Of a stretch of 64,000 bases of DNA, positions 8,870 through 16,688 are shown one piece after another. Below the pieces are notes generated by a model. It was not told where the DNA came from. It was given only the letters and a program-made list of their open reading frames with translations, and ran no database searches. The stretch spans positions 905,065 to 969,064 of the forward strand of contig NZ_WTUZ01000022.1 in NCBI RefSeq assembly GCF_009882985.1. The letters are read 5' to 3'. Numbering within the stretch: position 1 is the stretch's first letter; every line of letters begins with the position of its first letter. A program made the position numbers and the translations under genes. Origin of the DNA: Paenibacillus silvestris. GTDB lineage: Bacteria; Bacillota; Bacilli; Paenibacillales; NBRC-103111.

Positions 8870-10252
8870 ATGATAGACACCCAGTCAACAGCAACTTGGA
8901 AAAAGCTCAGTCTATTCGCCATTACGTGGCCGATCTTCATTGACTCCGTTCTGCGGATGATGCTCGGTACTGCGGATGTGTTCATGCTCAGTCGGATCTC
9001 AGATGAAGTAACCGGAGCGGTCGGATTAGCGAATGAAATCATCGTATTCTGCATCTTGATGTTTGGCTTCGTCGGAATCGGAACGAGTGTAGCGGTAGCG
9101 CAGAATTTGGGCGCAGGCAGGGCCAAGGAAGCGAGTCGTATTTCAGCCTTGGCGATTACCATCAACTTGATATTCGGGATCGTCGTCAGCATCGTCTTGG
9201 TCGTATTTGGCGAATCGATCATGCAACTAATGAACTTGGCTCCTGACCAGATTGCCATAGCTAAGAAATACCTGAATCTCATCAGTGCTTTTATTTGGAT
9301 AGAAGCATTGTCGTATGCAGTATCCTCGGTCCTTCGTTCGAATGGTCAGACGAGAGACGTTATGTACGTGACGCTTGGTGTGAACGTGATCCACGTCGTT
9401 GGTAACGTCCTGCTCATCTTCGGGAATCTCGGATTTCCTGAGTGGGGTGTAACGGGGGCGGCGGTCTCCACAGTCATAAGCCGTTTTCTTGGACTTATCG
9501 TCCTTTTCGTAATTTTATATCGCCGGATTCCGTTCCCGATTCGCTTCAAGAATTATATTACGTTCGATAAGCGTATTGTGAAGCAAATCTTGAGCATTGG
9601 ACTCCCTTCTGCGGGAGAGCACTTGTCCTGGCAATCTCAATATCTCATGATTGTGAGCTTCGTGAATATCATCGGTCAAGTCGCGTTAAGCACGCACGTG
9701 TATGTGATGAATGTTACAAATTACTTCATGGCGCTTGGGATGGCGATCGGTATGGGTACGGAGATCATCGTAGGTCATATGGTTGGTGCCGGCGAGTTCA
9801 AAGCAGCGTACCATAAGCTTATTCGCAGTCTGAGAATGACATTTCTACTCACTTTTGTGGTTGTTGGTATCGCATCTATTTTCCGTAAAGAGCTGCTAGG
9901 GCTATTTACAGACAATCCAGAGATTATTGCGATGGGATCGGGGATTTTGCTGCTAAGCGTAATTCTCGAGCCTGGTCGAACGTTCAATCTAGTGGTTATT
10001 AATTCACTCCGCGCTGCGGGTGATGCTAGATTTCCAGTTGCCATGGGTGTTCTCTCCATGTGGGGTGTTGCCGTACCGCTTGCGTATTGGCTGGGCATTC
10101 ATATGAAGATGGGGCTTCTAGGTGTATGGATTGCCTTTGCGGTTGATGAGTGGCTGCGAGGCTTGATTATGTATTTACGATGGAGAAGCCGCGTATGGGA
10201 GACCAAAGCGCTGGTGAAACCTACTGGCGGCGGCGTCGCAGCCAATTCATAA
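8870..10252 (+). CDS. MATE-family multidrug/toxin efflux transporter
   Basis: 460 residues with about twelve hydrophobic segments in two repeats of six. The N-terminal WPIFIDSVLRMMLGTADVFMLS and the mid-protein GLPSAGEHLSWQSQYL and ALGMAIGMGTEIIVGHMVGAG match the conserved MATE helices. These are sodium- or proton-driven antiporters exporting cationic drugs or metabolites. The gene stands alone between two terminators. The start is preceded by TTGAGGAG at normal spacing. Substrate unknown. Confidence 0.94.
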   Translation: MIDTQSTATWKKLSLFAITWPIFIDSVLRMMLGTADVFMLSRISDEVTGAVGLANEIIVFCILMFGFVGIGTSVAVAQNLGAGRAKEASRISALAITINLIFGIVVSIVLVVFGESIMQLMNLAPDQIAIAKKYLNLISAFIWIEALSYAVSSVLRSNGQTRDVMYVTLGVNVIHVVGNVLLIFGNLGFPEWGVTGAAVSTVISRFLGLIVLFVILYRRIPFPIRFKNYITFDKRIVKQILSIGLPSAGEHLSWQSQYLMIVSFVNIIGQVALSTHVYVMNVTNYFMALGMAIGMGTEIIVGHMVGAGEFKAAYHKLIRSLRMTFLLTFVVVGIASIFRKELLGLFTDNPEIIAMGSGILLLSVILEPGRTFNLVVINSLRAAGDARFPVAMGVLSMWGVAVPLAYWLGIHMKMGLLGVWIAFAVDEWLRGLIMYLRWRSRVWETKALVKPTGGGVAANS

Positions 10253-10256
10253 CTGA

Positions 10257-10290
10257 AAAGCACAGGGCCCCTAAGGGTTCCTGTGCTTTT
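10257..10290 (+). terminator. Intrinsic terminator after MATE gene
   Basis: AAAAGCACAGG pairs with CCTGTGCTTTT around a GC-rich loop and ends in four T. Confidence 0.85.
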
Positions 10291-10418
10291 CTGGGTTGGA
10301 GGTTGACTACACACGGCTGCTGGTGGCTGGTGTAATACTATTCTATTCCGTTTTCTTCTAAAATAACTGGATGTTTGGAGGATATAGTAGAAAAAATGCT
10401 AGTGTCCCGCTCACTGGG

Positions 10419-11186
10419 CTATTGCTTCGTAAAACCAGTATAAATGTGTATGGAATCTCTCAGAAATTCTGCGGTTCCTGGTTGTTTATCATCATAGTAG
10501 GCTTTAAATCTTTCATCATCTACATACATTTGGGCTAGACCGGCATGTGCCTCTTTGCTGTATTCACTCCAATAATAGGATAGCCATTGTTTGTGCAAAT
10601 CCGCGGCTTTTTGGGCGGCCGCACTAGCGGGATCTCCCGTTTTGAAAGCTTCTGCAAGTGAGTCGGTCACTTCACCTGCAAGACGCGTAACCTCGTCATA
10701 CTGCTCTTGCGTCATATGTTTCAATTTATGATTCGATTGATTGACCTGCTCTTCCCCATATTTCTCCCGAATTTCTTTCCCATATTTGTTCTCATTCTCA
10801 TCCATCAGTTGTTGTTTGAAGCCTTCGAATTTCTCTTTATTTGACATGGCTGTTCTCCCTTCATGTAACACTAGCGTTTTTTCAACATTGGCAATCAACG
10901 CATCAAGCTGAGCTCTTCTCTCCATTAGCTGTACATGATGTTCTTTAAGAGCATCCTCTGCGTTAAAGGTGGGGGCGGTTATGATTTCTTTGATGCGATC
11001 CAGATTAACACCTAATTCTCTGTAAAATAAAATCTGCTGGAGTCTATCAACTTCGTTCTGTCCATAGAATCGATACCCGGAAGAATTGATTCTTGCCGGC
11101 TTAAGGAGCTCAATTTCATCATAATAGCGAAGCGTTCTGGTGCTTACACCTGCCAACTTCCCTAGGCTCTGCACGGTGTATTCCAT
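10419..11186 (-). CDS. MerR-family regulator with TipAS antibiotic-recognition domain
   Basis: 255 residues from the ATG at 11186, which has AGGAGGTGAAC directly upstream. The N-terminal winged helix (YTVQSLGKLAGVSTRTLRYYDEIELLKP, then GYRFYGQNEVDRLQQILFYRELG) is a typical MerR domain. A dimerisation helix follows, and the last 140 residues (about 115-255) resemble the all-alpha TipAS fold of TipA/Mta/SkgA, rich in Trp, Tyr and Lys with FRKGDP-like and LHKQWLSYYWSEYSKEAH segments. These proteins bind drugs such as thiopeptides and activate their own promoter and a pump gene. The neighbouring MATE and LysE genes are possible targets, but only the self-promoter is visible. Confidence 0.93.
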   Translation of the reverse strand: MEYTVQSLGKLAGVSTRTLRYYDEIELLKPARINSSGYRFYGQNEVDRLQQILFYRELGVNLDRIKEIITAPTFNAEDALKEHHVQLMERRAQLDALIANVEKTLVLHEGRTAMSNKEKFEGFKQQLMDENENKYGKEIREKYGEEQVNQSNHKLKHMTQEQYDEVTRLAGEVTDSLAEAFKTGDPASAAAQKAADLHKQWLSYYWSEYSKEAHAGLAQMYVDDERFKAYYDDKQPGTAEFLRDSIHIYTGFTKQ

Positions 11187-11208
11187 CTGTTCACCTCCTG
11201 ACAACTTA

Positions 11209-11239
11209 ACTCTACAGCTTTACGCTGCGTGAATGTCAA
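11209..11239 (-). promoter_or_regulatory. MerR-type autoregulated promoter with 19-bp spacer
   Basis: Read on the minus strand: TTGACA, then 19 bp TTCACGCAGCGTAAAGCTG, then TAGAGT. The over-long spacer with an imperfect dyad (TTCACGC..GCGTAAA) is the hallmark of MerR-activated promoters. It lies 23 bases upstream of the regulator's ATG. Confidence 0.75.
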
Positions 11240-11341
11240 CGATATTTTTATAGCCAAAACCAAGAAACTAAGTTATACAAGCTCTAATCAACGAATAAGA
11301 TATTACGAGCCTTAGGGCTTGTATGTCTAAAGAGTGAATGG

Positions 11342-11977
11342 GTGATTGAGATGTATGTGATGCTAAGCTTTCTACTATTGGGTTTATCACTTTCCGCGCC
11401 GATTGGTCCTATTAACGCCGCCATGCTGGATAGAGGCATCAAGCGTGGCTTTGTCCATGCGTGGATGGTGGGGATTGGCGGTATGCTTGCGGACGTTATC
11501 ATGATTGTTCTCATTTATTTCGGTCTTGTTCACTTTCTTACAACACCATTTATGAAGACATTTCTATGGCTATTTGGTTGTTTTATTTTACTCTACACGG
11601 GAATTGAAAGTGTCGTTGGTGCTGGCAAGTTGAAAACGGAGGGTTACAAGTCGGAAGAGACGTTGGCCAAATCTTTTTTTACAGGATTAATTATGTCGAT
11701 CAGTTCTCCGTTGTCAATCCTATTTTGGATAGGGATTTATGGATCGGTGTTGGCGGAAACGATTGCTAAGTATGATAGAAATCACGTTCTGCTATATACG
11801 GGGATCATGTTCGTGGGCATTATCCTGTGGGATCTCATCATGGCTTCATTAGCCAGTGTCTTTCGGAGATTCCTTACGCCGCGCGGGCTTTCGGTTATCT
11901 CTATCGTTTCAGGGTTATCCCTGATCGGTTTTGGTCTGCATTTTGGATTAAAAGCTTTTCATGCCCTCTTCAATTAA
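11342..11977 (+). CDS. LysE-family amino-acid exporter
   Basis: 211 residues. The protein opens with MLSFLLLGLSLSAPIGPINAAMLDRGIKRG, the conserved first helix and PIGPxNxxxxxxG motif of LysE/RhtB exporters, and has about six transmembrane segments. Such transporters export lysine, threonine, homoserine or related amino acids. The annotated start is the GTG at 11342; an ATG at 11351 with GGTGAT four bases upstream is an equal or better choice and shortens the protein by three residues. It is convergent with the APC permease gene, with only 15 bases between the stops. Confidence 0.9.
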   Translation: MIEMYVMLSFLLLGLSLSAPIGPINAAMLDRGIKRGFVHAWMVGIGGMLADVIMIVLIYFGLVHFLTTPFMKTFLWLFGCFILLYTGIESVVGAGKLKTEGYKSEETLAKSFFTGLIMSISSPLSILFWIGIYGSVLAETIAKYDRNHVLLYTGIMFVGIILWDLIMASLASVFRRFLTPRGLSVISIVSGLSLIGFGLHFGLKAFHALFN

Positions 11978-11992
11978 CCTCTTCCCCTATCA

Positions 11993-13393
11993 TTAAGTTG
12001 CTCCTTCGTGATTATCGGGTTTGGGCATGGACAACTTGTCAGGATGGAAAGTGGTGACCGAACCAGGCGCATTCTTTCTCCATTTGAAGCTAAGCCCAAG
12101 AGTCACAAGGCCAATCAATACGATGAATAAAAGACTGATCCAGAAGCCTGGCCGGCTCGTCGGATGAAAGGCGGTGCCAGTTATAGCGGTTAGAATAAGA
12201 AGCATGCCTGTGTATCTTTTGATTTTCCCCCACCGGGATAACTGCAGTAATCGGCCTGATGAGAGCAGGATGAACAGCCAATTCATCAGCAGCATAATGC
12301 CTGCCGCTGTGGTGATGTACGCATACAATTTCTCAGGTAGAAGCAAGGCCATGAGCACCGCAGCCGTTATTCCGCCCGTCGTAAACCCGAGGGCGGGTAA
12401 CGGCATTTTGCGCTTGCCGCCTGTTCGTTTAGCGAATATGGCGGGAGCATTGTGACCTTGCGCTAACGTGATCAGGATCGTTGTAACCGCAAATAGGGAA
12501 GCGACCATCGTCGAAAATCCCGCGATGATTAGAATCGCATTGAAGGCATGGGGGACAAAAGGGAGTTGATAAGAACCTAAGGCCACCTGAAAAGGGCTTT
12601 CTTTCCCTTGGAGATTGCTCAGAGGGATTAAAGCCAAGGCGAGTGCTAACGAGGCGATATAGATGATGGTTAACAGAAGAATCATCATGTTACCAGCTTT
12701 AGGCGCCTCTTCAGGCCGCTTAAGTCTGGCGGCCATGATGCCCAAGATTTCAATGCCGCCAAAGGCGTAATAAGCATAGATGAAAGATGACCAAATGCCG
12801 ACTCCCCCCTTTGGTAAGTAGGCTTCCTTGGCAGTCGGAAACTTCGGCGGGTATGTGCCTGTAAGGAATCCAAGAACCGCCGCACCTGCGATAATGACAA
12901 ACATCACAATGGCGGATACTTTGATGATGGCAAATATATGCTCGGCACGTTCAAAGACTTTGGTCCCTAGCAGAATAACGCCAAGTCCTATTAGGGCGTA
13001 GACCGTCGCAAAGACCCACATCGGTAACTTAGGGAACCAGAAGCGGGTGAAAAAGGATAAAGCTGTTAACTGGCTACCCATAATTAATAGCTCTGAGCAC
13101 CAATAGACCCAGCCGCTGCTAAAGCCAGCCCAGCGGCCGAAAGCTTGGGCCGCATAGGTTTGAAATGAGCCTTGCTGGGGATCCTTGCCTGTCATTTTGG
13201 CCAGAACATCAAAGACGAGATAAGTGCCGAAAGCTGCGAGTATAAACAAGAAAAGGACGGAGACGCCGCCCATTTGAATAGCGATTCCAGAGCCTAGGAA
13301 ATACCCGGTACCTATTGTGCAAGCGACTCCGAGTAAACTCAGCTGCCACCACTTCATTCCCTGGGACTTACTCGTACTCATCTTGTCGGGCAT
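11993..13393 (-). CDS. APC-superfamily amino acid permease
   Basis: 466 residues with about twelve transmembrane segments. The N-terminal SLLGVACTIGTGYFLGSGIAI matches the TM1 unwound-helix signature of amino acid-polyamine-organocation transporters (GxG-I/T-G). FQTYAAQAFGRWAGFSSGWVYW corresponds to TM3. The C terminus is short and ends in charged residues. It imports or exchanges an amino acid across the cytoplasmic membrane; specificity is not evident. The Rieske gene lies 75 bases upstream on the same strand, so read-through from that gene is possible. The interval also contains ATAACA-N5-TGTTAT (13419-13435), a possible operator. Confidence 0.92.
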   Translation of the reverse strand: MPDKMSTSKSQGMKWWQLSLLGVACTIGTGYFLGSGIAIQMGGVSVLFLFILAAFGTYLVFDVLAKMTGKDPQQGSFQTYAAQAFGRWAGFSSGWVYWCSELLIMGSQLTALSFFTRFWFPKLPMWVFATVYALIGLGVILLGTKVFERAEHIFAIIKVSAIVMFVIIAGAAVLGFLTGTYPPKFPTAKEAYLPKGGVGIWSSFIYAYYAFGGIEILGIMAARLKRPEEAPKAGNMMILLLTIIYIASLALALALIPLSNLQGKESPFQVALGSYQLPFVPHAFNAILIIAGFSTMVASLFAVTTILITLAQGHNAPAIFAKRTGGKRKMPLPALGFTTGGITAAVLMALLLPEKLYAYITTAAGIMLLMNWLFILLSSGRLLQLSRWGKIKRYTGMLLILTAITGTAFHPTSRPGFWISLLFIVLIGLVTLGLSFKWRKNAPGSVTTFHPDKLSMPKPDNHEGAT

Positions 13394-13468
13394 GTTGCCT
13401 CCTAAAGCCGTTCATTTGATAACAATAGCTGTTATTATAGCTTGACCACTGGTAAAATATACGGGAGA

Positions 13469-13765
13469 TCATGCCATCTGAGCGAACAGCTGGTTGTCAC
13501 GAAGGATGACGTTATAAGAGGCGAGTCTGGCGCTAGGTACATTATGACAGCGTCCTGTATGTACTTCAAAGGTCCAACCGTGCAAAGGGCATTCGAGCTC
13601 TCCGTCAATCAGATCCACGGTGTAACCGCCATGAGGGCAAACACTTGAGTAAAGATTGTACTGGTCATCGTCTACCTGCATCAAAAAATACAAGTCACGG
13701 TCAAGCTGAACCTCCACAGGAAAAGTAGTAAATTGATCAATGGAGCCGATAAGGATTTCCTTCAT
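13469..13765 (-). CDS. Small Rieske-type [2Fe-2S] protein
   Basis: 98 residues, a stand-alone Rieske domain. The cluster ligands are visible: Cys43-Pro-His45 (CPHGG) and Cys59-Pro-Leu-His62 (CPLHGW). Unattached proteins of this kind resemble NirD or ferredoxin components of dioxygenases and act as soluble electron carriers or small redox subunits. No oxygenase or nitrite reductase partner is adjacent; the nearest genes are an APC permease and an aldolase, so its partner is unknown. GAAAAAGGAG lies upstream of the ATG at 13765, and a good promoter lies at 13801-13829. Confidence 0.9.
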   Translation of the reverse strand: MKEILIGSIDQFTTFPVEVQLDRDLYFLMQVDDDQYNLYSSVCPHGGYTVDLIDGELECPLHGWTFEVHTGRCHNVPSARLASYNVILRDNQLFAQMA

Positions 13766-13800
13766 GGCTTGAGTCTCCTTTTTCGAATAGAGTTAGCTTG

Positions 13801-13829
13801 ATTATAATCCACTGCCTTGCTGAGACCAA
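13801..13829 (-). promoter_or_regulatory. Sigma-A promoter for the Rieske gene
   Basis: On the minus strand TTGGTC is separated by 17 bp from a perfect TATAAT. Transcription would begin about 30 bases before the Rieske ATG and may continue into the APC permease gene. Confidence 0.65.
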
Positions 13830-13864
13830 GAGTGAGTTGTGACAAACAAAGGAGTACGATACAA

Positions 13865-14962
13865 ATGAACAAAATCAATCCATTATTAGAAGCGTTTCAA
13901 CAAACGAACTTCCCCGTTGGCGGCCACGGCAAAAGAAATATTCAAGTATTGATAGATGCCTTGCAGGACGTTGATGGTCAAACAGATGGAGATACTTATG
14001 GCAATGGCAAGCTAATTGAGGATTTCCAAGAGGAAATGGCCGCGTTTCTTGGTAAAGAATCTGCCGTCTTCTTCCCAAGTGGAACGATGGCTCAACAAAT
14101 TGCTTTGCGAATCTGGTGCGATCATAAAGGGATCAAGAAAGTCGCATATCACCCGCTCAGCCATTTGGAAATCCATGAGGAGGACGGGCTGAAGGAGCTT
14201 CATCACATCCAGCCAATTCTGCTTGGTGAGAAAGATCGACTGATTCGTCTGGAAGATGTGCTGCATATAAAAGAAGATATCGCTTGTTTGTTGCTGGAAT
14301 TGCCGCAGCGGGAAATTGGCGGACAGCTGCCAGATTACGAAGAGCTTGTACAAATCTCGGCCTATTGCCGCAGTCATGGCATCAAATTACATTTGGATGG
14401 GGCTAGGCTCTACGAAATTCTTCCTTATTATCAGAAGTCTGCGCGCGAAATCTGTGAGCTGTTTGATAGTGTCTACATTTCTTTCTACAAGGGGATTGGC
14501 GGCATTGCTGGGGCATTGCTTGCGGGAGACGAGACGTTCACGAAGCAGTCTAAAGTGTGGAAAAGGCGCCACGGCGGCGATTTGATCAGTCTATACCCGT
14601 ATATCCTGAGTGCGAGCCATTATTTCAAGCAGCGTTTGAATAAAATGGGGCAATATTACGAGGAAGCCATCGAACTTGCTGCCTTGTACAATCAGGTTCC
14701 TGGCGTTGCTACGACCCCTAGTAAACCGGTCACAAATATGTTCCACGTACATATCAATAGGCCAAAAGAGCAGATGGAATCCCTGTTGGTCAACTTATAT
14801 GAGGCAACAGGCGTTGGACTTACTCATTATCTGAAAGAAATAAATGAGACATCATGCTGTTATGAGGTTTCCATCGGTGATCGGTATGCAAATGTACCGA
14901 AGGAAGAGCTTAGGAAAGCTTTTGCATGGATGGAGAGTCATTTGATCGAAAATGGCGTTTAG
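13865..14962 (+). CDS. Threonine aldolase/beta-eliminating lyase family, PLP-dependent
   Basis: 365 residues from the ATG at 13865, preceded by AAAGGAG; an in-frame extension upstream to 13817 has no such site. It is a fold-type I PLP enzyme of the low-specificity threonine aldolase family, which cleaves L-threonine or allo-threonine to glycine and acetaldehyde. The segments GDTYGNGKLIEDFQEEMA and FFPSGTMAQQIALR (PLP phosphate loop) are conserved, LHLDGARL provides the ring-nitrogen Asp (D178), and SFYKGIGG carries the expected Schiff-base lysine (K209). The gene is monocistronic by position. Exact substrate preference cannot be read. Confidence 0.88.
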   Translation: MNKINPLLEAFQQTNFPVGGHGKRNIQVLIDALQDVDGQTDGDTYGNGKLIEDFQEEMAAFLGKESAVFFPSGTMAQQIALRIWCDHKGIKKVAYHPLSHLEIHEEDGLKELHHIQPILLGEKDRLIRLEDVLHIKEDIACLLLELPQREIGGQLPDYEELVQISAYCRSHGIKLHLDGARLYEILPYYQKSAREICELFDSVYISFYKGIGGIAGALLAGDETFTKQSKVWKRRHGGDLISLYPYILSASHYFKQRLNKMGQYYEEAIELAALYNQVPGVATTPSKPVTNMFHVHINRPKEQMESLLVNLYEATGVGLTHYLKEINETSCCYEVSIGDRYANVPKEELRKAFAWMESHLIENGV

Positions 14963-15007
14963 ACTGTCGATTAAATCCCCAAACTGGTAACAGGAGGGGA
15001 TTTTTTG

Positions 15008-15916
15008 ATGTTATTTTCAGCCATAAAGCCAATGGGTGTCAGCTTCGGTGAGGAGCCTTTTGACGATCAACACTTTATTTATGAGCCGAAATGGGATGGC
15101 GTTCGAATCCTTATCCATAAGCAAGGAGGCCGTATTGAGGCCTATTCGCGGAGTGGAAGAGCTGTAACGCACAAATTCCCAGAGCTGCAGGATGCAATAA
15201 GTGCGATTAAAACACATTCTGCTATTTTGGATTGTGAAGGCATTGTACTCCGCCGTAACGGGGCGCCTGCATTTGATGATTTTATGTATCGGGATCGGAT
15301 CAGTCAATTAGGAAAAATAAACCGAGCGGTGCATACACATCCGGTGACTTTTGTTGCTTTCGATCTTTTGTATACAGATAGAGAGCATCTAAATGAGCCT
15401 TTAGTTGAGAGGAAAAAGCGTCTAGCTGCTGTCGTTGATTCTACTCCAGTGCTGATGCCGACGTTGTTTGTGGAGGCGCAGGGGAAGGCGCTTTTTGAAA
15501 CGATGAAAGAACGGAGTATGGAAGGAATTGTGGCCAAACGGAAAAGCTCGATGTATGTGCCTGATACTAGAAGCAGCGAGTGGCTTAAGATTAAGCACGT
15601 GAAGAGCATAGATGTGGAAATATTAGGGTACAGAATGGACCCTTTCGAGCTGGTCATCGGATTGAATTTCAGGACGGTGAAGCATAAGCCGGTTGGTGTA
15701 GTGGCAGAAGGTATTACCGCGGCGGACAGGGCATGGTTTGTTGCTATAGCAGCGCCACTAGTGATGGGAAAAGAGGGAAACACGCAGAAGATGGAGCCGC
15801 GTCTGTGCTGCCGAATTGATTATTTGGATCGAACGGATATGCATCAGTTAAAGATGACGACGTTTCGAGGGTTTCTACTTGATAAGAAGCCTGAGGATTG
15901 TGTTTGGCATTATTGA
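15008..15916 (+). CDS. ATP-dependent DNA ligase (LigD ligase-domain type)
   Basis: 302 residues from the ATG at 15008, with AGGAGGGG nine bases upstream; a TTG at 15005 is an alternative. The nucleotidyltransferase domain is complete: motif I EPKWDGVR with adenylated Lys28, motif III AFDLLYTD, motif IV SMEGIVAKRKSS and motif V SEWLKIKH. A short OB-fold follows to the end. Its length matches the stand-alone ligases of Bacillales related to the ligase part of LigD. No Ku, polymerase or primase gene is next to it in this window, so participation in end joining is uncertain. It seals nicks in DNA using ATP, alongside the essential NAD-dependent LigA. Confidence 0.92.
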   Translation: MLFSAIKPMGVSFGEEPFDDQHFIYEPKWDGVRILIHKQGGRIEAYSRSGRAVTHKFPELQDAISAIKTHSAILDCEGIVLRRNGAPAFDDFMYRDRISQLGKINRAVHTHPVTFVAFDLLYTDREHLNEPLVERKKRLAAVVDSTPVLMPTLFVEAQGKALFETMKERSMEGIVAKRKSSMYVPDTRSSEWLKIKHVKSIDVEILGYRMDPFELVIGLNFRTVKHKPVGVVAEGITAADRAWFVAIAAPLVMGKEGNTQKMEPRLCCRIDYLDRTDMHQLKMTTFRGFLLDKKPEDCVWHY

Positions 15917-16028
15917 GATTTGTTCACAGGGGCATACTTAAATTGAAACATTTCAACTTGGTAAAAAAAGTATGATAAAATAGTTTCTATGCAGAGTAAA
16001 AAAATAAGCAGGAGGTTGGTCCGACGCG

Positions 16029-16331
16029 ATGTTTGAACACTTGGTTTGTTTTAAATTTAAGGAGACTTTAGCTGCGCAGAAGGAACAGGAAGTAATTGAG
16101 AAATTGTTGTCTTTGAAAGGTAAAATTCCGGGCATTGTCCAGATTACTGCAGGTGTAAATGAGACAGAAGAAACAGGAAATATTCAGGGATATACGATAG
16201 GATTACGGGTGACCTTCCAAGATCGGGAGTCTTTGCAGCAGTACGGCCCTCATCCGGCTCATCAGGAGTTTGTGCAATCGGTCAAAGGTATCCTTGAAAA
16301 TGTAATTGTGATTGATTATCCTATTCAATAA
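16029..16331 (+). CDS. Dabb-domain (stress-responsive alpha/beta barrel) protein
   Basis: 100 residues. The pattern MFEHLVCFKFK, a central helix, the GYTIGLRVTFQDRESLQQYGPHPAHQEFV strand-helix, then a final VIVIDY strand is the dimeric alpha/beta barrel called Dabb. The HP/HPAH segment near residue 77 is the usual conserved feature. Functions of this family are mostly unknown; some members are stress-induced and some are small cyclases or decarboxylases. AGGAGG lies upstream and a terminator follows. No partner gene is suggested by the neighbourhood. Confidence 0.88.
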   Translation: MFEHLVCFKFKETLAAQKEQEVIEKLLSLKGKIPGIVQITAGVNETEETGNIQGYTIGLRVTFQDRESLQQYGPHPAHQEFVQSVKGILENVIVIDYPIQ

Positions 16332-16349
16332 TAATGGGGATGGATTGGA

Positions 16350-16388
16350 AGAGGACTGGCAGCTTGTGCCGGTTCTCTTTTGCTTTTT
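16350..16388 (+). terminator. Intrinsic terminator after Dabb gene
   Basis: AGAGGACTGGC pairs with GCCGGTTCTCT (two G-T pairs) and is followed by TTTGCTTTTTTT. Confidence 0.75.
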
Positions 16389-16390
16389 TT

Positions 16391-16597
16391 GGGGAACTAC
16401 AGGTCACTATTTCGCTGAAAAGATAGGTTTTCACGTATAAGGGGAACTGTCGTCCGCTATTTCAATGATTTCACCTGAAAAGGTTGCCATGCAGGGCGAA
16501 TATGGCCCTGTAGTTTCCCTCGGTATCGGAATTGCTGGGTTTCCTCTAATTTAGGGGACTCTAGTTCCCTTCCGAGATTTGTGTCGTTCCCCTTATT
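16391..16597. repeat. Intergenic repeat element, copy A (about 50-nt units, inverted halves)
   Basis: Two direct units begin GGGGAACTACAGGTC (16391) and GGGGAACTGTCGTCC (16441), exactly 50 nt apart, each followed by CTATTTC. The other half carries the motif in reverse: TAGTTTCCCT (16511), TAGTTCCCTT (16562) and CGTTCCCCTT (16585). The whole forms an imperfect long inverted repeat of no coding character. This 357-base gap between genes holds nothing else beyond the terminator and the leader of the next gene. Confidence 0.6.
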
Positions 16598-16688
16598 TCC
16601 CATTAAGGAAATGAAGTAGCAGGCTAGAGAGTTGGGGAATAGTATTAGCGCGGTAAAATAATTTTCAACTTAAGGAAGGTGTCTGCTA

